A stretch of 64,000 nt of DNA. It comes from Chryseobacterium gleum (lineage in GTDB: Bacteria; Bacteroidota; Bacteroidia; Flavobacteriales_D; Sanyastnellaceae). The translations under genes were made by a program, and so were the position numbers. The notes beneath the pieces are model-generated. The model made no database searches, was not told the DNA's origin, and saw only the letters and a list, made by a program, of their open reading frames with translations. The stretch covers positions 1 to 64,000 of the forward strand of contig CAMCVP010000006.1 in the NCBI GenBank assembly GCA_945881835.1, written 5' to 3'. Each line of letters starts with the position of its first letter. Positions within the stretch are counted from its first letter, which is position 1. Shown here in pieces: positions 8,451 to 20,500 of this stretch.

Positions 8451-10970
8451 ATGCATTTTAAGACAGCGCTTACAAGCGTTGTCTTTTTGTTTTTTTGGAA
8501 TTTTAGTTTTGCAACAACTGTTAAAGGTGTCGTAAAAGATGAACAGGGATTGCCTCTTTTTCACGTTGCTGTTTTTGTTCCAGGAACAAATTTGGGAACG
8601 CATACCAACGAAAAAGGTGAGTATCAATTAAACATAAAGCCCGGTAAATACGAACTAAATTACAATTTCATTGGGTATGAAACGGTGATTAAGTCACTTC
8701 AAATTGGACAAGAAAAAACGGCCTTAATCGATATTGTTCTAAAAGTGAATAATAACGAATTGCCCATGCTTGTGGTGAATGCAGATCGAAGAGATTTTGT
8801 AAAACGATTGGTTCGCGGTGCTTCCGACCAACGAGAGTTCTACGCAAAGCAAATTGAAAATTATTCCGTCGGATTTTATGGACGAACTTCTATGGAAAAG
8901 ATTGATTTTATAAGAGATTCATCCTTTAAAGTTATTCAGCCACCGGTAATTAAAAACGAAATTTATCATGTGAATGAAGGTGCTGGGACGCTTTATTCCA
9001 ATGAAAATCAGATTAAGCTGAAGGTTGATGCGTTTCGTGACTATACTCCGAAGCAAAATGAAAGTTTTGCTTCCGTCAGTGTCAATTTTGAATACGGTGA
9101 AGAATCTATTGTGAACGATAGAGATCGATTCCAAGACCCATATGAACTTACAAGTCAGTCGTGTTATTCTGAATACAGCCTCCGAGAAAATGCGCTTACT
9201 CTTCCTCAATTATCAGATAAAAAAATTATCTCTCCCATTGCTTCAACAGCCCTTCTCTCCTACACCTTTGATTTAGTAGGAATAGATACGTTGAACGGAG
9301 AAAAGTTCTACAAACTTTCAGTCATGCCAATTTTCAAGCAGGAAGCGCTCTTCAACGGATATATATGGATACAAGACACAACCTTTGTTGTTGGAAAATT
9401 GGAATTGAATTTAGCAGATGAAGTCATGCCCTTCTTCTCTGAATTTTCTTGGAAGGAAGAATTCATAGAATTGGAATTCAATAAATGGATTAGTAAAGGA
9501 AAATCTATTTATGGAAAAGTAAAAGAGGGGAAAACACAACGCATTTGTCATGTTGAATACAAATTCAAAGAATATGAATTCAACATTTCGACTCCACTCA
9601 ATATGCAAACGAGCGAGGTATTGAAATATGACGATTTCGCTTTTGATAGAGACAGTATCTACTGGGAGAGCAAACAGCTCATTCCTCTTTCAACACTTGA
9701 ATTGAAATACAAATACGAATGTGATAGCATACAAAAGAGATACGACGATCCGAAGATTCAGGCAGAGAAAGATTCGGCCTTTAATAAAATAACTTTTTGG
9801 GATGTCACACTTTCAGGAGTGGCTTGGAGAAACAGAGCAAAAGGAACAACTTATTATATCAATCCATTGATTGCCCAAGCGAATATCTTTGGAATTGGCG
9901 GTTACCGACACAAATTCGGAGGGAATTTCAGTCAATACATTAAGAAGAATGACTTCCTTTTGGAAACAGATGGCTTCATCGATTACGGATTCGCAAACAA
10001 AGATGTGAGAGGAAAAGCGGGAATTGGATTGACCTATAATCCAAGAAAATTCGTTCGGACATACATTCGTTTTGGAGATTATTACGACATGATCAACACC
10101 TTCTCTTCGTTTAGTTCTGTTTTTAGTCGTAGCAATTATGTTCGGGCAAAAATGTACAGCATTGAGCAACGTATGGAATTAGTAAATGGATTGTACGCTT
10201 CTTTAACATACGAGTTCTGTGATCAAATGCCCATTAACAACTTGGTTCAAGACGGTTGGTCCGATCAACTTTTTGGAGATGTTAACCAACCCATCGAATT
10301 TCAACGCTACACTAAATCAGAATTTAATTTGAATCTTCAGTGGAGACCCGGACAGACATATTATTTCAAGAAAAATAGAAAAGTTGTAACCGGATTCAAA
10401 TACCCAGAGGTTCGCTTTAATTACCGCAAGGGTGTTCCAAAAATGTTCGGCAGTGAAGTGAATTTCGATTATATAGAATTGAAAATTCACGACGACTATC
10501 AGCTTCCTCGTCTTGGAACAGGTTCTTGGACTGTTCAAGGGGGAGCCTTCGTAAATAAAACCAATTTGCGGTTATTGGAATACAAATACTTCAGAGGTTC
10601 TGACTTCTTTATTTTTTCGGATCCCAACGCCTCTTTCCAATTACTTGACCGTGTATTCCTTACACCTAATGCGTATTACAGAGGGAATTATGTTCATAGT
10701 TTCAATGGTTTGTTCTTCAATAAAATTCCATTATTGAATCGATTGAAATTGAATGAACTTGCAGGTAGTGCATTCATTGCTATTCCAAGTGAGAATTTCA
10801 TTCATCAGGAAATATTTGTTGGTATTCAAAAACAAATTCGAATCAAAGAACAATTATTCAGATTGGGAGCCTTCTTGGTTACATCCGATTCGAATCTCGA
10901 TAAGGCCAATTACACGTTTAAATTTGGAATCAGCTTTTGGAACACTTACACAAAAAAATGGAGTTATTAA
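8451..10970 (+). CDS. DUF5686 outer-membrane protein with CarboxypepD_reg-like domain
   Basis: The protein has about 839 residues from ATG 8451; an in-frame GTG at 8430 is possible but would put extra polar residues before the signal peptide (TALTSVVFLFFWNFSFA). After the signal comes a carboxypeptidase-regulatory-like beta sandwich (TVKGVVKDEQGLPLFHVAVFVPGT), then a long beta-rich region ending in IS-FWNTYTKKWSY with alternating aromatic residues, typical of the DUF5686 barrel family. The function of these proteins is unknown. The architecture resembles TonB-receptor-like proteins but no plug domain is seen. Confidence 0.78.
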   Translation: MHFKTALTSVVFLFFWNFSFATTVKGVVKDEQGLPLFHVAVFVPGTNLGTHTNEKGEYQLNIKPGKYELNYNFIGYETVIKSLQIGQEKTALIDIVLKVNNNELPMLVVNADRRDFVKRLVRGASDQREFYAKQIENYSVGFYGRTSMEKIDFIRDSSFKVIQPPVIKNEIYHVNEGAGTLYSNENQIKLKVDAFRDYTPKQNESFASVSVNFEYGEESIVNDRDRFQDPYELTSQSCYSEYSLRENALTLPQLSDKKIISPIASTALLSYTFDLVGIDTLNGEKFYKLSVMPIFKQEALFNGYIWIQDTTFVVGKLELNLADEVMPFFSEFSWKEEFIELEFNKWISKGKSIYGKVKEGKTQRICHVEYKFKEYEFNISTPLNMQTSEVLKYDDFAFDRDSIYWESKQLIPLSTLELKYKYECDSIQKRYDDPKIQAEKDSAFNKITFWDVTLSGVAWRNRAKGTTYYINPLIAQANIFGIGGYRHKFGGNFSQYIKKNDFLLETDGFIDYGFANKDVRGKAGIGLTYNPRKFVRTYIRFGDYYDMINTFSSFSSVFSRSNYVRAKMYSIEQRMELVNGLYASLTYEFCDQMPINNLVQDGWSDQLFGDVNQPIEFQRYTKSEFNLNLQWRPGQTYYFKKNRKVVTGFKYPEVRFNYRKGVPKMFGSEVNFDYIELKIHDDYQLPRLGTGSWTVQGGAFVNKTNLRLLEYKYFRGSDFFIFSDPNASFQLLDRVFLTPNAYYRGNYVHSFNGLFFNKIPLLNRLKLNELAGSAFIAIPSENFIHQEIFVGIQKQIRIKEQLFRLGAFLVTSDSNLDKANYTFKFGISFWNTYTKKWSY

Positions 10971-11022
10971 GTCGCATTTGAATTGTGGCACTATCTTTAT
11001 AAACGAATTAAAAACAATTGCT

Positions 11023-11571
11023 ATGAAAAAGCTCTCTCTCTTTTTAGGTTTCGCTCTTCTCCTTCTTGCAGGTTGTAAGACAAATGCGAATCTTGGTGAA
11101 AAAGTAAACGAACCTTTCACAGGTAACAAGTACGAGTCTAACGATCGTTACTTCAGAGGAACTGGAAAAGGTCAGTCAATGGACGAAAACATTTCACGCA
11201 ACAAAGCCGATCTTCAAGCGAAAAAAGTATTAGCTCAGCAAGTTGAGACCAATGTAAAGGTTGTTACTGATCAGTATTTGGGTGAAACAGAATTAAATAA
11301 TCGCTCTGAAATTACCGACAAATTCCAATCGTTAGCGCGTGAAGCAACAAACACCCAGATTGCTCACTTACGTAAGATTGGAGAAGAAAAGTACAAAATG
11401 CCTGACGGCACATTTACGACATACATCGCTTACGAAATTCATAAGCGCGACATGTATCGCTTTATGAAAAAACAAATTAAGTTGAACTCGAAATTAAACG
11501 ATGCAGAACGTAAGACCATTGAAGATATGATCGATGAAGAATTGAAAAAAGCGGAAGCTTTAGGAGATTAA
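11023..11571 (+). CDS. Lipoprotein, LPP20-like
   Basis: ATG 11023 begins a clean lipoprotein signal (MKKLSLFLGFALLLLAGCK). A longer in-frame reading from 10753 would overlap the preceding gene and is rejected. The mature part (about 165 residues) is lysine/glutamate rich and mostly helical. A segment, RYFRGTGKGQSMDENISRNKADLQAKKVLA, recalls LPP20/LptE-like outer-membrane lipoproteins in which activity repeats begin after a G-x-G turn. The role is unknown. Confidence 0.7.
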   Translation: MKKLSLFLGFALLLLAGCKTNANLGEKVNEPFTGNKYESNDRYFRGTGKGQSMDENISRNKADLQAKKVLAQQVETNVKVVTDQYLGETELNNRSEITDKFQSLAREATNTQIAHLRKIGEEKYKMPDGTFTTYIAYEIHKRDMYRFMKKQIKLNSKLNDAERKTIEDMIDEELKKAEALGD

Positions 11572-11591
11572 TTTCATCATGAAATAAAAAG

Positions 11592-11616
11592 AAAAAGGTG
11601 CTTATGCACCTTTTTT
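11592..11616. terminator. Bidirectional intrinsic terminator
   Basis: The stem AAAAAGGTGC / GCACCTTTTT with a TTAT loop sits between the convergent lipoprotein and helicase genes. A-rich and T-rich flanks allow termination in both directions. Confidence 0.85.
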
Positions 11617-12888
11617 GTTTTCACCACCTCTGTTCTTAGATTGGTATTTCGGTTTGAAATTTCGCTTACCTCCTACTCCTCCGCTACCCCCATGTCGAGG
11701 CTTTCCATTTCCTTTTCCTTTCATTACAGGATTGTATTCTGGGACAGCGCCATAACTTTCAGCAACCGGTAACTTCTCAACATCCTGTTGAATAAGCATT
11801 TCTATCTTTTTGAATTTCACTTGATCTTCTGGAGAAACAAACGTAACAGCTTCGCCAAATGCATCAGCTCTTCCAGTTCTTCCAATGCGGTGCACATAGT
11901 CTTCCGCATCTCCAGGGACATCGAAATTCACCACACAATCAATTCCTTTAATGTCAATTCCTCTACTCACAACATCCGTTGCTACCAAGACCGCGCATTT
12001 GCGATTTCTAAATTCATTCAACGAATGTTCACGCTCACTTTGTTCCAAATCACTACTCATCATTAAAGCTTGAATTCCCTTTTTTCTAAGTGCACTGTGA
12101 ATATTTATCACACCCGATTTTGTGCTACTGAATACAATGGTTGTCTTTTCTTTTCTTTCAAAAAGATAATCTACCAAAATTGGAATTTTCTGATTCGGGA
12201 AAACCACAAATGCACCTTGCGTAACATTAGCCGGTGGTTTCGATAGCGCAATGTTTATTGTAATAGGATCATTCAAAAATCCTCGCGATAAACTAAAGAT
12301 GGTATCAGGCATGGTTGCCGAGAACAGCAAACCTTGTCTGTTATCTGGCGTCTGCGCAATGATACGTTGAATGTCTGGTTGGAAACCCATGTCCAACATG
12401 CGATCGGCTTCATCGAGAATAAGAAATTTCAATTTGGAAAAATCGACGTATCCCAAATTGATGTGCATGTTCAGTCTTCCAGGAGTAGCAACAATAATGT
12501 CTGTTCCTGTTGTTAATGCATGCTTTTCCTGCGTAAAAACTTTTCCATCACTTCCACCATAAATAGGCATAGAAGAAATATCTGTGAAGTAACCGTAGGC
12601 AGAAATGGCCTGATCTATCTGTGTTGCAAGTTCTCTTGTCGGAACAACAATAAGCGCTGAAACTGATGTTCTATTTGTTTCTTGAATAATGCTATGGATA
12701 ACGGGTAGCAAGAATGCCGCTGTCTTTCCTGTACCTGTTTGAGCAATGCCTAGAACATCTTTTCCTTGCAAAATATGCGGAATCGATTCCCTTTGAATGG
12801 GAGTCGGTTTTTGAATTCCCATGGAATCTATTCCTTGTATTAAATCTTCATTTAGTCCTAAACTCGAAAAATTTTCTTCACTACTCAT
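11602..12888 (-). CDS. DEAD-box RNA helicase, RhlE-like
   Basis: All core motifs are visible: the Q motif (GIQKPTPIQ), AQTGTGKT, PTRELA, TPGR, DEAD, SAT, then HRIGRTGRAD. The tail (about the last 45 residues) is Gly/Lys/Arg rich, as is common in RhlE-type helicases, and likely binds RNA without specificity. The start at 12888 (MSSEENFSSLG) is preferred to an in-frame ATG six codons upstream, because homologs begin close to FSSLGL. Such helicases remodel rRNA precursors or assist RNA decay, often in the cold. Confidence 0.92.
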   Translation of the reverse strand: MSSEENFSSLGLNEDLIQGIDSMGIQKPTPIQRESIPHILQGKDVLGIAQTGTGKTAAFLLPVIHSIIQETNRTSVSALIVVPTRELATQIDQAISAYGYFTDISSMPIYGGSDGKVFTQEKHALTTGTDIIVATPGRLNMHINLGYVDFSKLKFLILDEADRMLDMGFQPDIQRIIAQTPDNRQGLLFSATMPDTIFSLSRGFLNDPITINIALSKPPANVTQGAFVVFPNQKIPILVDYLFERKEKTTIVFSSTKSGVINIHSALRKKGIQALMMSSDLEQSEREHSLNEFRNRKCAVLVATDVVSRGIDIKGIDCVVNFDVPGDAEDYVHRIGRTGRADAFGEAVTFVSPEDQVKFKKIEMLIQQDVEKLPVAESYGAVPEYNPVMKGKGNGKPRHGGSGGVGGKRNFKPKYQSKNRGGENKKGA

Positions 12889-12931
12889 AACACAAAGGTC
12901 TAACATTCTTCGAGTCTTTTAACAATATGAC

Positions 12932-12939
12932 TATTTTTG
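12932..12939 (+). promoter_or_regulatory. -7 promoter box TATTTTTG
   Basis: This matches TAnnTTTG four bases before the GTG start at 12944. With the usual spacing the transcript would begin at the start codon. Confidence 0.4.
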
Positions 12940-12943
12940 TTGC

Positions 12944-13591
12944 GTGAAGAAATCATTATTGATCGTGATATTTCTGCTAATAATTTTTTTGTCCGTATTC
13001 GGACAGAAAGATGAACGCAATAAAAAATCGGACTACCCTTTCATTAAACCTGAACTCATTTTAGATGGAAGGCTCACGTTAATTAGCAATGAAGGTGCTC
13101 GTCTTGGTGGATTTCGCTTGGGGGTTGAAATGAATCGCGTTAATCGATTCGGATTCGGTTATTACTCTTTTTCTAACGGAGTTCAAACGGAATCACTGAA
13201 TGAAATTTCATCCAGTATTGTTTCGGCAGATTTAGAATTGAACTACTTGTCGCTTTATTATGAGCGCGTTTGGTTATTTACGAAAAAATACGAATGGAGC
13301 TCTACACTTCATGTCGGTGCTGGTAATGTTTCTGGTTCTTTCACATATGGAAATGGTGATGTTGGAAACTACAGCGAGCCCGTGCAATTAACTGAAGTTA
13401 GTACCACGCTCTACAGGCATTTGACATACTTCATGTCTGTTGGAGGAGGAATCGGATATCGTCAAACACGGAACGCACCAACGGAATTGTTGCCAATTTA
13501 TAACGCACCTATTTTTATTGTTAAGTTGAGATTTCAGCCCATTAAAGCGGTTCGCGGTCTCTGGAATAAAGACATACGTAAACGATATTGA
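12944..13591 (+). CDS. Exported hypothetical beta-rich protein
   Basis: The protein has 215 residues with a strong signal peptide (LLIVIFLLIIFLSVFGQ, cleavage expected after about residue 21). The mature part has alternating hydrophobic/aromatic strands (RLGGFRLGVEMNRVNRFGFGYYSF, YLSLYYERVW) typical of small outer-membrane barrels. No family is recognised. The GTG start is supported by the signal peptide and by the promoter box directly upstream. It is followed after three bases by ligA, probably on the same message. Confidence 0.6.
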   Translation: MKKSLLIVIFLLIIFLSVFGQKDERNKKSDYPFIKPELILDGRLTLISNEGARLGGFRLGVEMNRVNRFGFGYYSFSNGVQTESLNEISSSIVSADLELNYLSLYYERVWLFTKKYEWSSTLHVGAGNVSGSFTYGNGDVGNYSEPVQLTEVSTTLYRHLTYFMSVGGGIGYRQTRNAPTELLPIYNAPIFIVKLRFQPIKAVRGLWNKDIRKRY

Positions 13592-16299
<2,708 letters not shown>

Positions 16300-16310
16300 A
16301 GTTGAAGATA

Positions 16311-17777
16311 TTATGAGATTAGCTCAGACATGTTTCTAGCCGATAGTATTGCTAAAGGAACTCCTCCACCCGGGTGGACACTTCCACCCACAAAATACAA
16401 ATCTTTGATTCTCGATGAGTTGTTGGCATGACGGAAAAATGCAGCACTCGATGAATTTGATGCGTTACCATACAGCGCACCTAAGTGAGACGAAGTATCT
16501 TCTTCGATTCCCTTGGGTGTCCAAAAGTGCTCACAAGAGATTTTTTCTCTGATTTTATCGCCTAACATTTTCTCTAACTTCTGAATAATATTTTCTCTCG
16601 CCTTTTCAACGATTTCATCCCAATTTTGGCCTTTGTTATTGGGAGCATTTACCATAACAAACCAATTTTCTCCGTTCATTGGAGCATCCGAAATTATGTG
16701 TTTTGAAGTAACATGTACATAAACAGTTAGATCATCATCCAAAGTCTCTTCCTCGAATATCCTTCGAAATTCGTCTATGTAGTTCCTAGAAAAAAATATA
16801 TTATGAATACTTAACGATTTATTCACGTAGTCCTTGAGCCCCCAATAAAAGATTAAGGCAGACGAAGATTTTTCTTGGTTGAGTATTACTTCTGGTTCTC
16901 TTTCCTTTGGTAAAAGTTTCTTGTAAGTTGGGAACACATCCATATTGCTTACAATCAAATTTGCCTTTTCTATTTTATTTCGATTAAATCGAATAGCGCT
17001 TGCCCTTCCCTCTTCAATAATAATTTCTTCAACTTTCGAATTGAAAATAAATTGAACGCCTTGTCGCTTTGCCAATTCGCATAACTGATGGGTAATATCA
17101 AACATTCCTTTATCGGGAATGAACGCACCAATCCCCTGTTCCACATGCGGAAGCAATTGCATGAGTGCAGGAGTTTTGAACGGACTGCTTCCATTGTAAG
17201 TTGCATATCGCTGAAAGTATTGAATAGTCTTCGGATTTTTGAAATACTTTTTAAGCTGTATGGTGTATGTTCCAAATAATGGCAGGCGCGGAATTCGAAG
17301 AACTCCTTTCCAAAATGCTTTTGTTTTGTACAGTTTTGAAAGCTTGAGAGGGCGCTCTAAAAACAATGGAGCGGTTGTTTTGTAAATGAATTCTGCTTTG
17401 TCGAAGAATGCTCTGACTTTTCGTTCGTCTTCATCAAAAGCCTGCACAATAGCATTAACGTTGTCTTCACGATTGCCCTTCGCTTCAAAAACAAATCCAT
17501 CAGAATACCAATATTTGCAAAGAATGGGAAGCTCTGAATACGTAAAGTGATCGAACATATTTTCATCGCATAAGCTGAATAGTTCTTCAACATATTGCGG
17601 TAGGGTAAACAAACTCGGCCCGCGATCAAATCTAAATTCCCCCAGCTTGAACTCTGAAAGCTTTCCTCCGGGTCCATTCGAAGATTCAAATACTTGAACA
17701 GAATAGCCTTTTTTCGCTAAACGAATTGCTGCGGCAATGCCACCTATACCCGCTCCTATTACTAATGCCTTCTTCAT
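16311..17777 (-). CDS. crtD: CrtI-family carotenoid desaturase, probably CrtD
   Basis: The 488-residue FAD enzyme has the dinucleotide-binding N-terminus GAGIGGIAAAIRLAKKGYSV, the substrate-side motif FDRGPSLFTLP, and the C-terminal GG-x-VHPGGGVPLAILSA signature of phytoene-desaturase-type enzymes. Its operon mate is a CruF-type hydratase, which favours a 1-hydroxycarotenoid 3,4-desaturase (CrtD) over phytoene desaturase (CrtI). Sequence alone cannot separate the two, so the enzyme family is certain and the exact step is inferred from context. Confidence 0.75.
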   Translation of the reverse strand: MKKALVIGAGIGGIAAAIRLAKKGYSVQVFESSNGPGGKLSEFKLGEFRFDRGPSLFTLPQYVEELFSLCDENMFDHFTYSELPILCKYWYSDGFVFEAKGNREDNVNAIVQAFDEDERKVRAFFDKAEFIYKTTAPLFLERPLKLSKLYKTKAFWKGVLRIPRLPLFGTYTIQLKKYFKNPKTIQYFQRYATYNGSSPFKTPALMQLLPHVEQGIGAFIPDKGMFDITHQLCELAKRQGVQFIFNSKVEEIIIEEGRASAIRFNRNKIEKANLIVSNMDVFPTYKKLLPKEREPEVILNQEKSSSALIFYWGLKDYVNKSLSIHNIFFSRNYIDEFRRIFEEETLDDDLTVYVHVTSKHIISDAPMNGENWFVMVNAPNNKGQNWDEIVEKARENIIQKLEKMLGDKIREKISCEHFWTPKGIEEDTSSHLGALYGNASNSSSAAFFRHANNSSRIKDLYFVGGSVHPGGGVPLAILSARNMSELIS

Positions 17778-17848
17778 TGTTCAACAACAAAGAAAAAGAG
17801 AAATGAGCTAAAATGTTCAATTCCATTTTCATTTTTAAAATAGATGTG

Positions 17849-17856
17849 TATATTTG
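17849..17856 (+). promoter_or_regulatory. -7 promoter box TATATTTG for tRNA-Met
   Basis: An exact TAnnTTTG match ends 12 bases before the tRNA 5' end, in the position expected for the tRNA promoter. Confidence 0.65.
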
Positions 17857-17868
17857 CACCCCATTTAT

Positions 17869-17942
17869 GGCGAGGTAGCTCAGCTGGTTAGAGCGTGCGA
17901 TTCATAATCGCAAGGTCTTGGGTTCAAGCCCCAATCTCGCTA
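17869..17942 (+). tRNA. tRNA-Met (CAT), elongator type
   Basis: This is a complete cloverleaf. The acceptor GGCGAGG pairs with TCTCGCT, giving G-U pairs at both ends. The D-arm contains GGTTAGAGC. The anticodon stem TGCGA/TCGCA carries loop TTCATAA. The T-arm is TTGGG-TTCAAGC-CCCAA, with discriminator A and no encoded CCA. The anticodon stem lacks the three consecutive G-C pairs of initiators, so it is an elongator tRNA. A lysidine-modified Ile2 tRNA also has a CAT anticodon and cannot be fully excluded. Confidence 0.9.
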
Positions 17943-17948
17943 CTTTTT

Positions 17949-17976
17949 AAACCCCTTGATTTTTCGAGGGGTTTTT
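17949..17976 (+). terminator. Intrinsic terminator after tRNA-Met
   Basis: AAACCCCT and AGGGGTTT form the stem around a short AT loop, followed by a T run, seven bases after the tRNA. Confidence 0.8.
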
Positions 17977-17990
17977 CGTTTTTATTGTTG

Positions 17991-17998
17991 TACTTTTG
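17991..17998 (+). promoter_or_regulatory. -7 promoter box TACTTTTG for typA
   Basis: This matches TAnnTTTG 22 bases upstream of the typA ATG, directly after the tRNA terminator. Confidence 0.6.
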
Positions 17999-18020
17999 CG
18001 CCCAAAATAAGATTCGCGCA

Positions 18021-19832
18021 ATGCAAAAAATTAGAAACATCGCTATTATCGCTCACGTTGACCACGGTAAAACAACCTTGGTAGATAAAATGCTTCATGC
18101 TGCTAAATTGTTTAGAGACAATGAAGTTCACAACGATTTAATTTTAGATAACAACGATTTGGAGCGTGAGCGCGGTATTACCATTCTTGCAAAGAACGTT
18201 TCTATTCAATACAAAGATTACAAAATCAATATTATCGATACCCCTGGTCACAGTGACTTTGGCGGAGAAGTTGAGCGTGTATTGAACATGGCTGAAGGTG
18301 TATTGCTTTTGGTTGATGCCTTCGAAGGACCAATGCCACAAACTCGTTTCGTTTTGCAAAAGGCAATTCAAATGGGATTGAAGCCTATTGTTGTAATTAA
18401 TAAGGTTGACAAAGAAAACTGTCGTCCAGACGAAGTGCATGAGCAAGTATTCGATTTGATGTTCAGCTTAGGTGCTACAGAAGATCAATTGGATTTCGCA
18501 ACAGCATACGGTGCTGCGAAAAACGGTTGGATGAGTTTGGATTGGAAGGTTCAGACAGATACTATTGAGCCTCTTTTGGATTTAGTAATTGAGCACATTC
18601 CTGCTCCTATCAAAAGAGAAGGAACACCACAAATGTTGGTTACATCATTAGATTACTCTACTTACACAGGACGTATGGCGATTGGTAAACTTCACCGTGG
18701 CGAATTGAAAGCCGGAATGAACGTTACCCTTGCTAAACGTGATGGGGTTATGGTTAAAGGAAAAATCAAAGAATTATACATCTTTGAAGGTTTAGGTAAG
18801 CGCAAAGTTGAGTCTGTTGTATCTGGTGATATATGCGCAATTAACGGAATGGAGAATTTCGAAATTGGTGACACGTTCACCGATTATGAAAATCCGGAAG
18901 CTTTACCAACCATTTCTGTAGACGAACCAACCATGAGTATGTTGTTTACGATCAACGACTCACCTTTCTTCGGTAAAGAAGGCAAATTTGTTACTAGCCG
19001 TCACATCAAAGATCGTTTAGAAAAAGAGTTAGAAAAGAACTTGGCATTGCGTGTTCAAGAAACTGATAAAGCGGACCGTTTCAATGTATTCGGAAGAGGT
19101 GTACTTCACTTATCTGTATTGATCGAAACGATGCGACGCGAAGGATATGAGTTACAAATTGGACAACCACGCGTAATTCTTAAGACCATAGACGGCGTTA
19201 AGAGTGAGCCTATTGAAGAGCTCACCATTGACTTGCCAACGGATATGGCTGGAACGGCTATCGAAGCTGTATCGAAGCGCAAGGGTGAAATGAAAAACAT
19301 GGAGCCGAAGGGAGATCGCACTGTTATCGAATTTGAAATTCCTTCAAGAGGTATTATTGGATTGAGAAGTTACTTGTTAACGGCTACTCAAGGTGAAGCA
19401 ATTATGACGCACCGTTTCAAAGAATACCAACCCATGAAAGATGAAATTCCTGGAAGATTGAACGGATCTTTGATTTGTATGGAAACGGGTAATGCAATTG
19501 CTTACAGTATCAGTAACCTACAAGACAGAGGTAAGTTCTTTGTTGAAGCAATGGAAGAAGTTTATGAAGGTCAAGTTATTGGTGAGCACTCGCGTGATAA
19601 CGACTTGGTTGTGAACGTAACTAAGACGAAGCAGTTAACCAATATGCGTGCTTCTGGAACTGATGCAAAAACGGTAATGGCGCCCCCAATCCAATTCACA
19701 TTGGAAGAAGCTCTTGAGTACATCGGCCCAGATGAATACGTTGAGGTTACTCCGAAATCTATTCGTATCCGTAAGATTTATTTGAATGAAGGCGATCGCA
19801 AGCGTTTCGCGAAGCAGTTCACTCAACAATAA
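18021..19832 (+). CDS. typA: Ribosome-associated GTPase TypA/BipA
   Basis: The 603-residue translational GTPase starts at ATG 18021 ([20 protein letters not shown]). An open frame upstream runs through the tRNA and is not coding. G motifs: AHVDHGKTT (G1), RGITI (G2), DTPGHSDF (G3), NKVD (G4). An EF-Tu domain 2-like region, EF-G C-like domain and the BipA-specific C-terminus ([18 protein letters not shown]) follow. BipA binds the 70S ribosome and supports 50S assembly at low temperature or stress. The length is normal for the family. Confidence 0.97.
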   Translation: MQKIRNIAIIAHVDHGKTTLVDKMLHAAKLFRDNEVHNDLILDNNDLERERGITILAKNVSIQYKDYKINIIDTPGHSDFGGEVERVLNMAEGVLLLVDAFEGPMPQTRFVLQKAIQMGLKPIVVINKVDKENCRPDEVHEQVFDLMFSLGATEDQLDFATAYGAAKNGWMSLDWKVQTDTIEPLLDLVIEHIPAPIKREGTPQMLVTSLDYSTYTGRMAIGKLHRGELKAGMNVTLAKRDGVMVKGKIKELYIFEGLGKRKVESVVSGDICAINGMENFEIGDTFTDYENPEALPTISVDEPTMSMLFTINDSPFFGKEGKFVTSRHIKDRLEKELEKNLALRVQETDKADRFNVFGRGVLHLSVLIETMRREGYELQIGQPRVILKTIDGVKSEPIEELTIDLPTDMAGTAIEAVSKRKGEMKNMEPKGDRTVIEFEIPSRGIIGLRSYLLTATQGEAIMTHRFKEYQPMKDEIPGRLNGSLICMETGNAIAYSISNLQDRGKFFVEAMEEVYEGQVIGEHSRDNDLVVNVTKTKQLTNMRASGTDAKTVMAPPIQFTLEEALEYIGPDEYVEVTPKSIRIRKIYLNEGDRKRFAKQFTQQ

Positions 19833-19885
19833 AAATTCTTGTGGTTATTAACAATTCGATTGTTTATATAACTATATTTGCTGTT

Positions 19886-20272
19886 ATGGTAGTTGCTGTA
19901 ACAGAAGGCGTAAAAATTTCAGTTTTTTCTTTATTTGAAGAAAGAATGTCAGCTGCCCCACAAGGCAGCTTCGTCTTTTCCTACCGTATCTCAATAGAGA
20001 ATCAAAATGACTTCCCTGTTCAATTGCTACGCAGACATTGGTTTATCACAGACTCGAATGGATTAAAGCGTGAAATTGAAGGGCCAGGAGTTGTTGGAGA
20101 GCAACCTGTTATTGCACCCGGTGAGAACTTCTCTTACACATCGGCGTGCGACTTACAATCTCCATTTGGGTTAATGAAAGGATTCTATTCTATGCAAATG
20201 AAAGGGGCCACTTCTCTATTCAAAGTTCATGTTCCAGAATTTTCATTGGAAGCTGACTTCATGAAGAACTAA
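19886..20272 (+). CDS. apaG: ApaG family protein
   Basis: The 128-residue ApaG beta-sandwich starts at ATG 19886 (MVVAVTEGVKISV); the open frame from GTG 19841 adds 15 residues not seen in the family. Diagnostic stretches are YRISIENQND, VQLLRRHWFITDSNG, EGPGVVGEQPVIAPGE, and GFYSMQ near the end. The role of ApaG is unclear; it is linked to cobalt/magnesium resistance and resembles the FBXO3 ApaG domain. It lies 53 bases after typA. Confidence 0.9.
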   Translation: MVVAVTEGVKISVFSLFEERMSAAPQGSFVFSYRISIENQNDFPVQLLRRHWFITDSNGLKREIEGPGVVGEQPVIAPGENFSYTSACDLQSPFGLMKGFYSMQMKGATSLFKVHVPEFSLEADFMKN

Positions 20273-20295
20273 TTCATCTAAAAATTTTCATCTAA

Positions 20296-20320
20296 AAAAA
20301 AGCGGCCTTAGCCGCTTTTT
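20296..20320. terminator. Bidirectional terminator AAAAGCGGC-CTTA-GCCGCTTTT
   Basis: A perfect 9-bp stem with A and T tracts on both sides closes the apaG transcript. In the other direction it would close the disrupted OmpA-like gene at 20334-22207. The intact paralog has a similar GCGG-stem terminator at 22384. Confidence 0.88.
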
Positions 20321-20333
20321 CTTTGTTCTGAAG

Positions 20334-20384
20334 TTAATCGTTCTTAATAATCTCAATATCCATTGGTAAACTTCCCCTTAACCG
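20334..20384 (-). pseudogene. Possible orphan C-terminal end of a disrupted OmpA-like gene
   Basis: Directly beyond the left end of the IS remnant, the minus strand reads 16 codons ending in MDIEIIKND and a stop. The intact paralog at 22427-24835 ends VDIEFVKN and a stop. The match is short, but it sits in the right place, strand and order relative to the truncated paralog at 20900-22207 and just before a matching terminator. It is probably what remains of that gene's C-terminus after an insertion and deletion. Confidence 0.45.
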
Positions 20385-20500
20385 TGTAATACTCCCCTTT
20401 TGTTGGAACAAAAGGGGAGTATTAAAAAGGAACTTCGAGGTATATTCAATACCGCACATTGTTTACGAAGGGATAATTTTTTGTCCCGCGGATTAATCAT
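20378..20500 (-). pseudogene. Truncated IS3-family transposase OrfB
   Basis: The ATG overlaps the orfA stop (ATGA). The first 26 codons give MINPRDKKLSLRKQCAVLNI and then PRSSF, a standard OrfB N-terminus of IS3-family elements. Thereafter the frame runs into the palindrome at the element's end and stops after 40 codons. The DDE catalytic domain (about 250 residues) is entirely missing, so the element cannot transpose by itself. Confidence 0.8.
20387..20424. repeat. Perfect 38-bp palindrome at the IS deletion junction
   Basis: The arms taatactccccttttgtt and its exact reverse complement flank a GG loop, giving 18 perfect pairs. The outer arm is part of the IS terminal repeat, so the inner arm is an inverted copy of the IS end. 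It occupies exactly the place where orfB sequence stops, so it probably formed with the deletion. Confidence 0.92.

Noticed and set aside
10753-11022. N-terminal extension of the lipoprotein gene
   Set aside because: It overlaps the DUF5686 gene in another frame; a clean lipoprotein signal starts at 11023.
17895-18020. N-terminal extension of typA
   Set aside because: It starts inside tRNA-Met and passes through its terminator; homologs start at the ATG at 18021.
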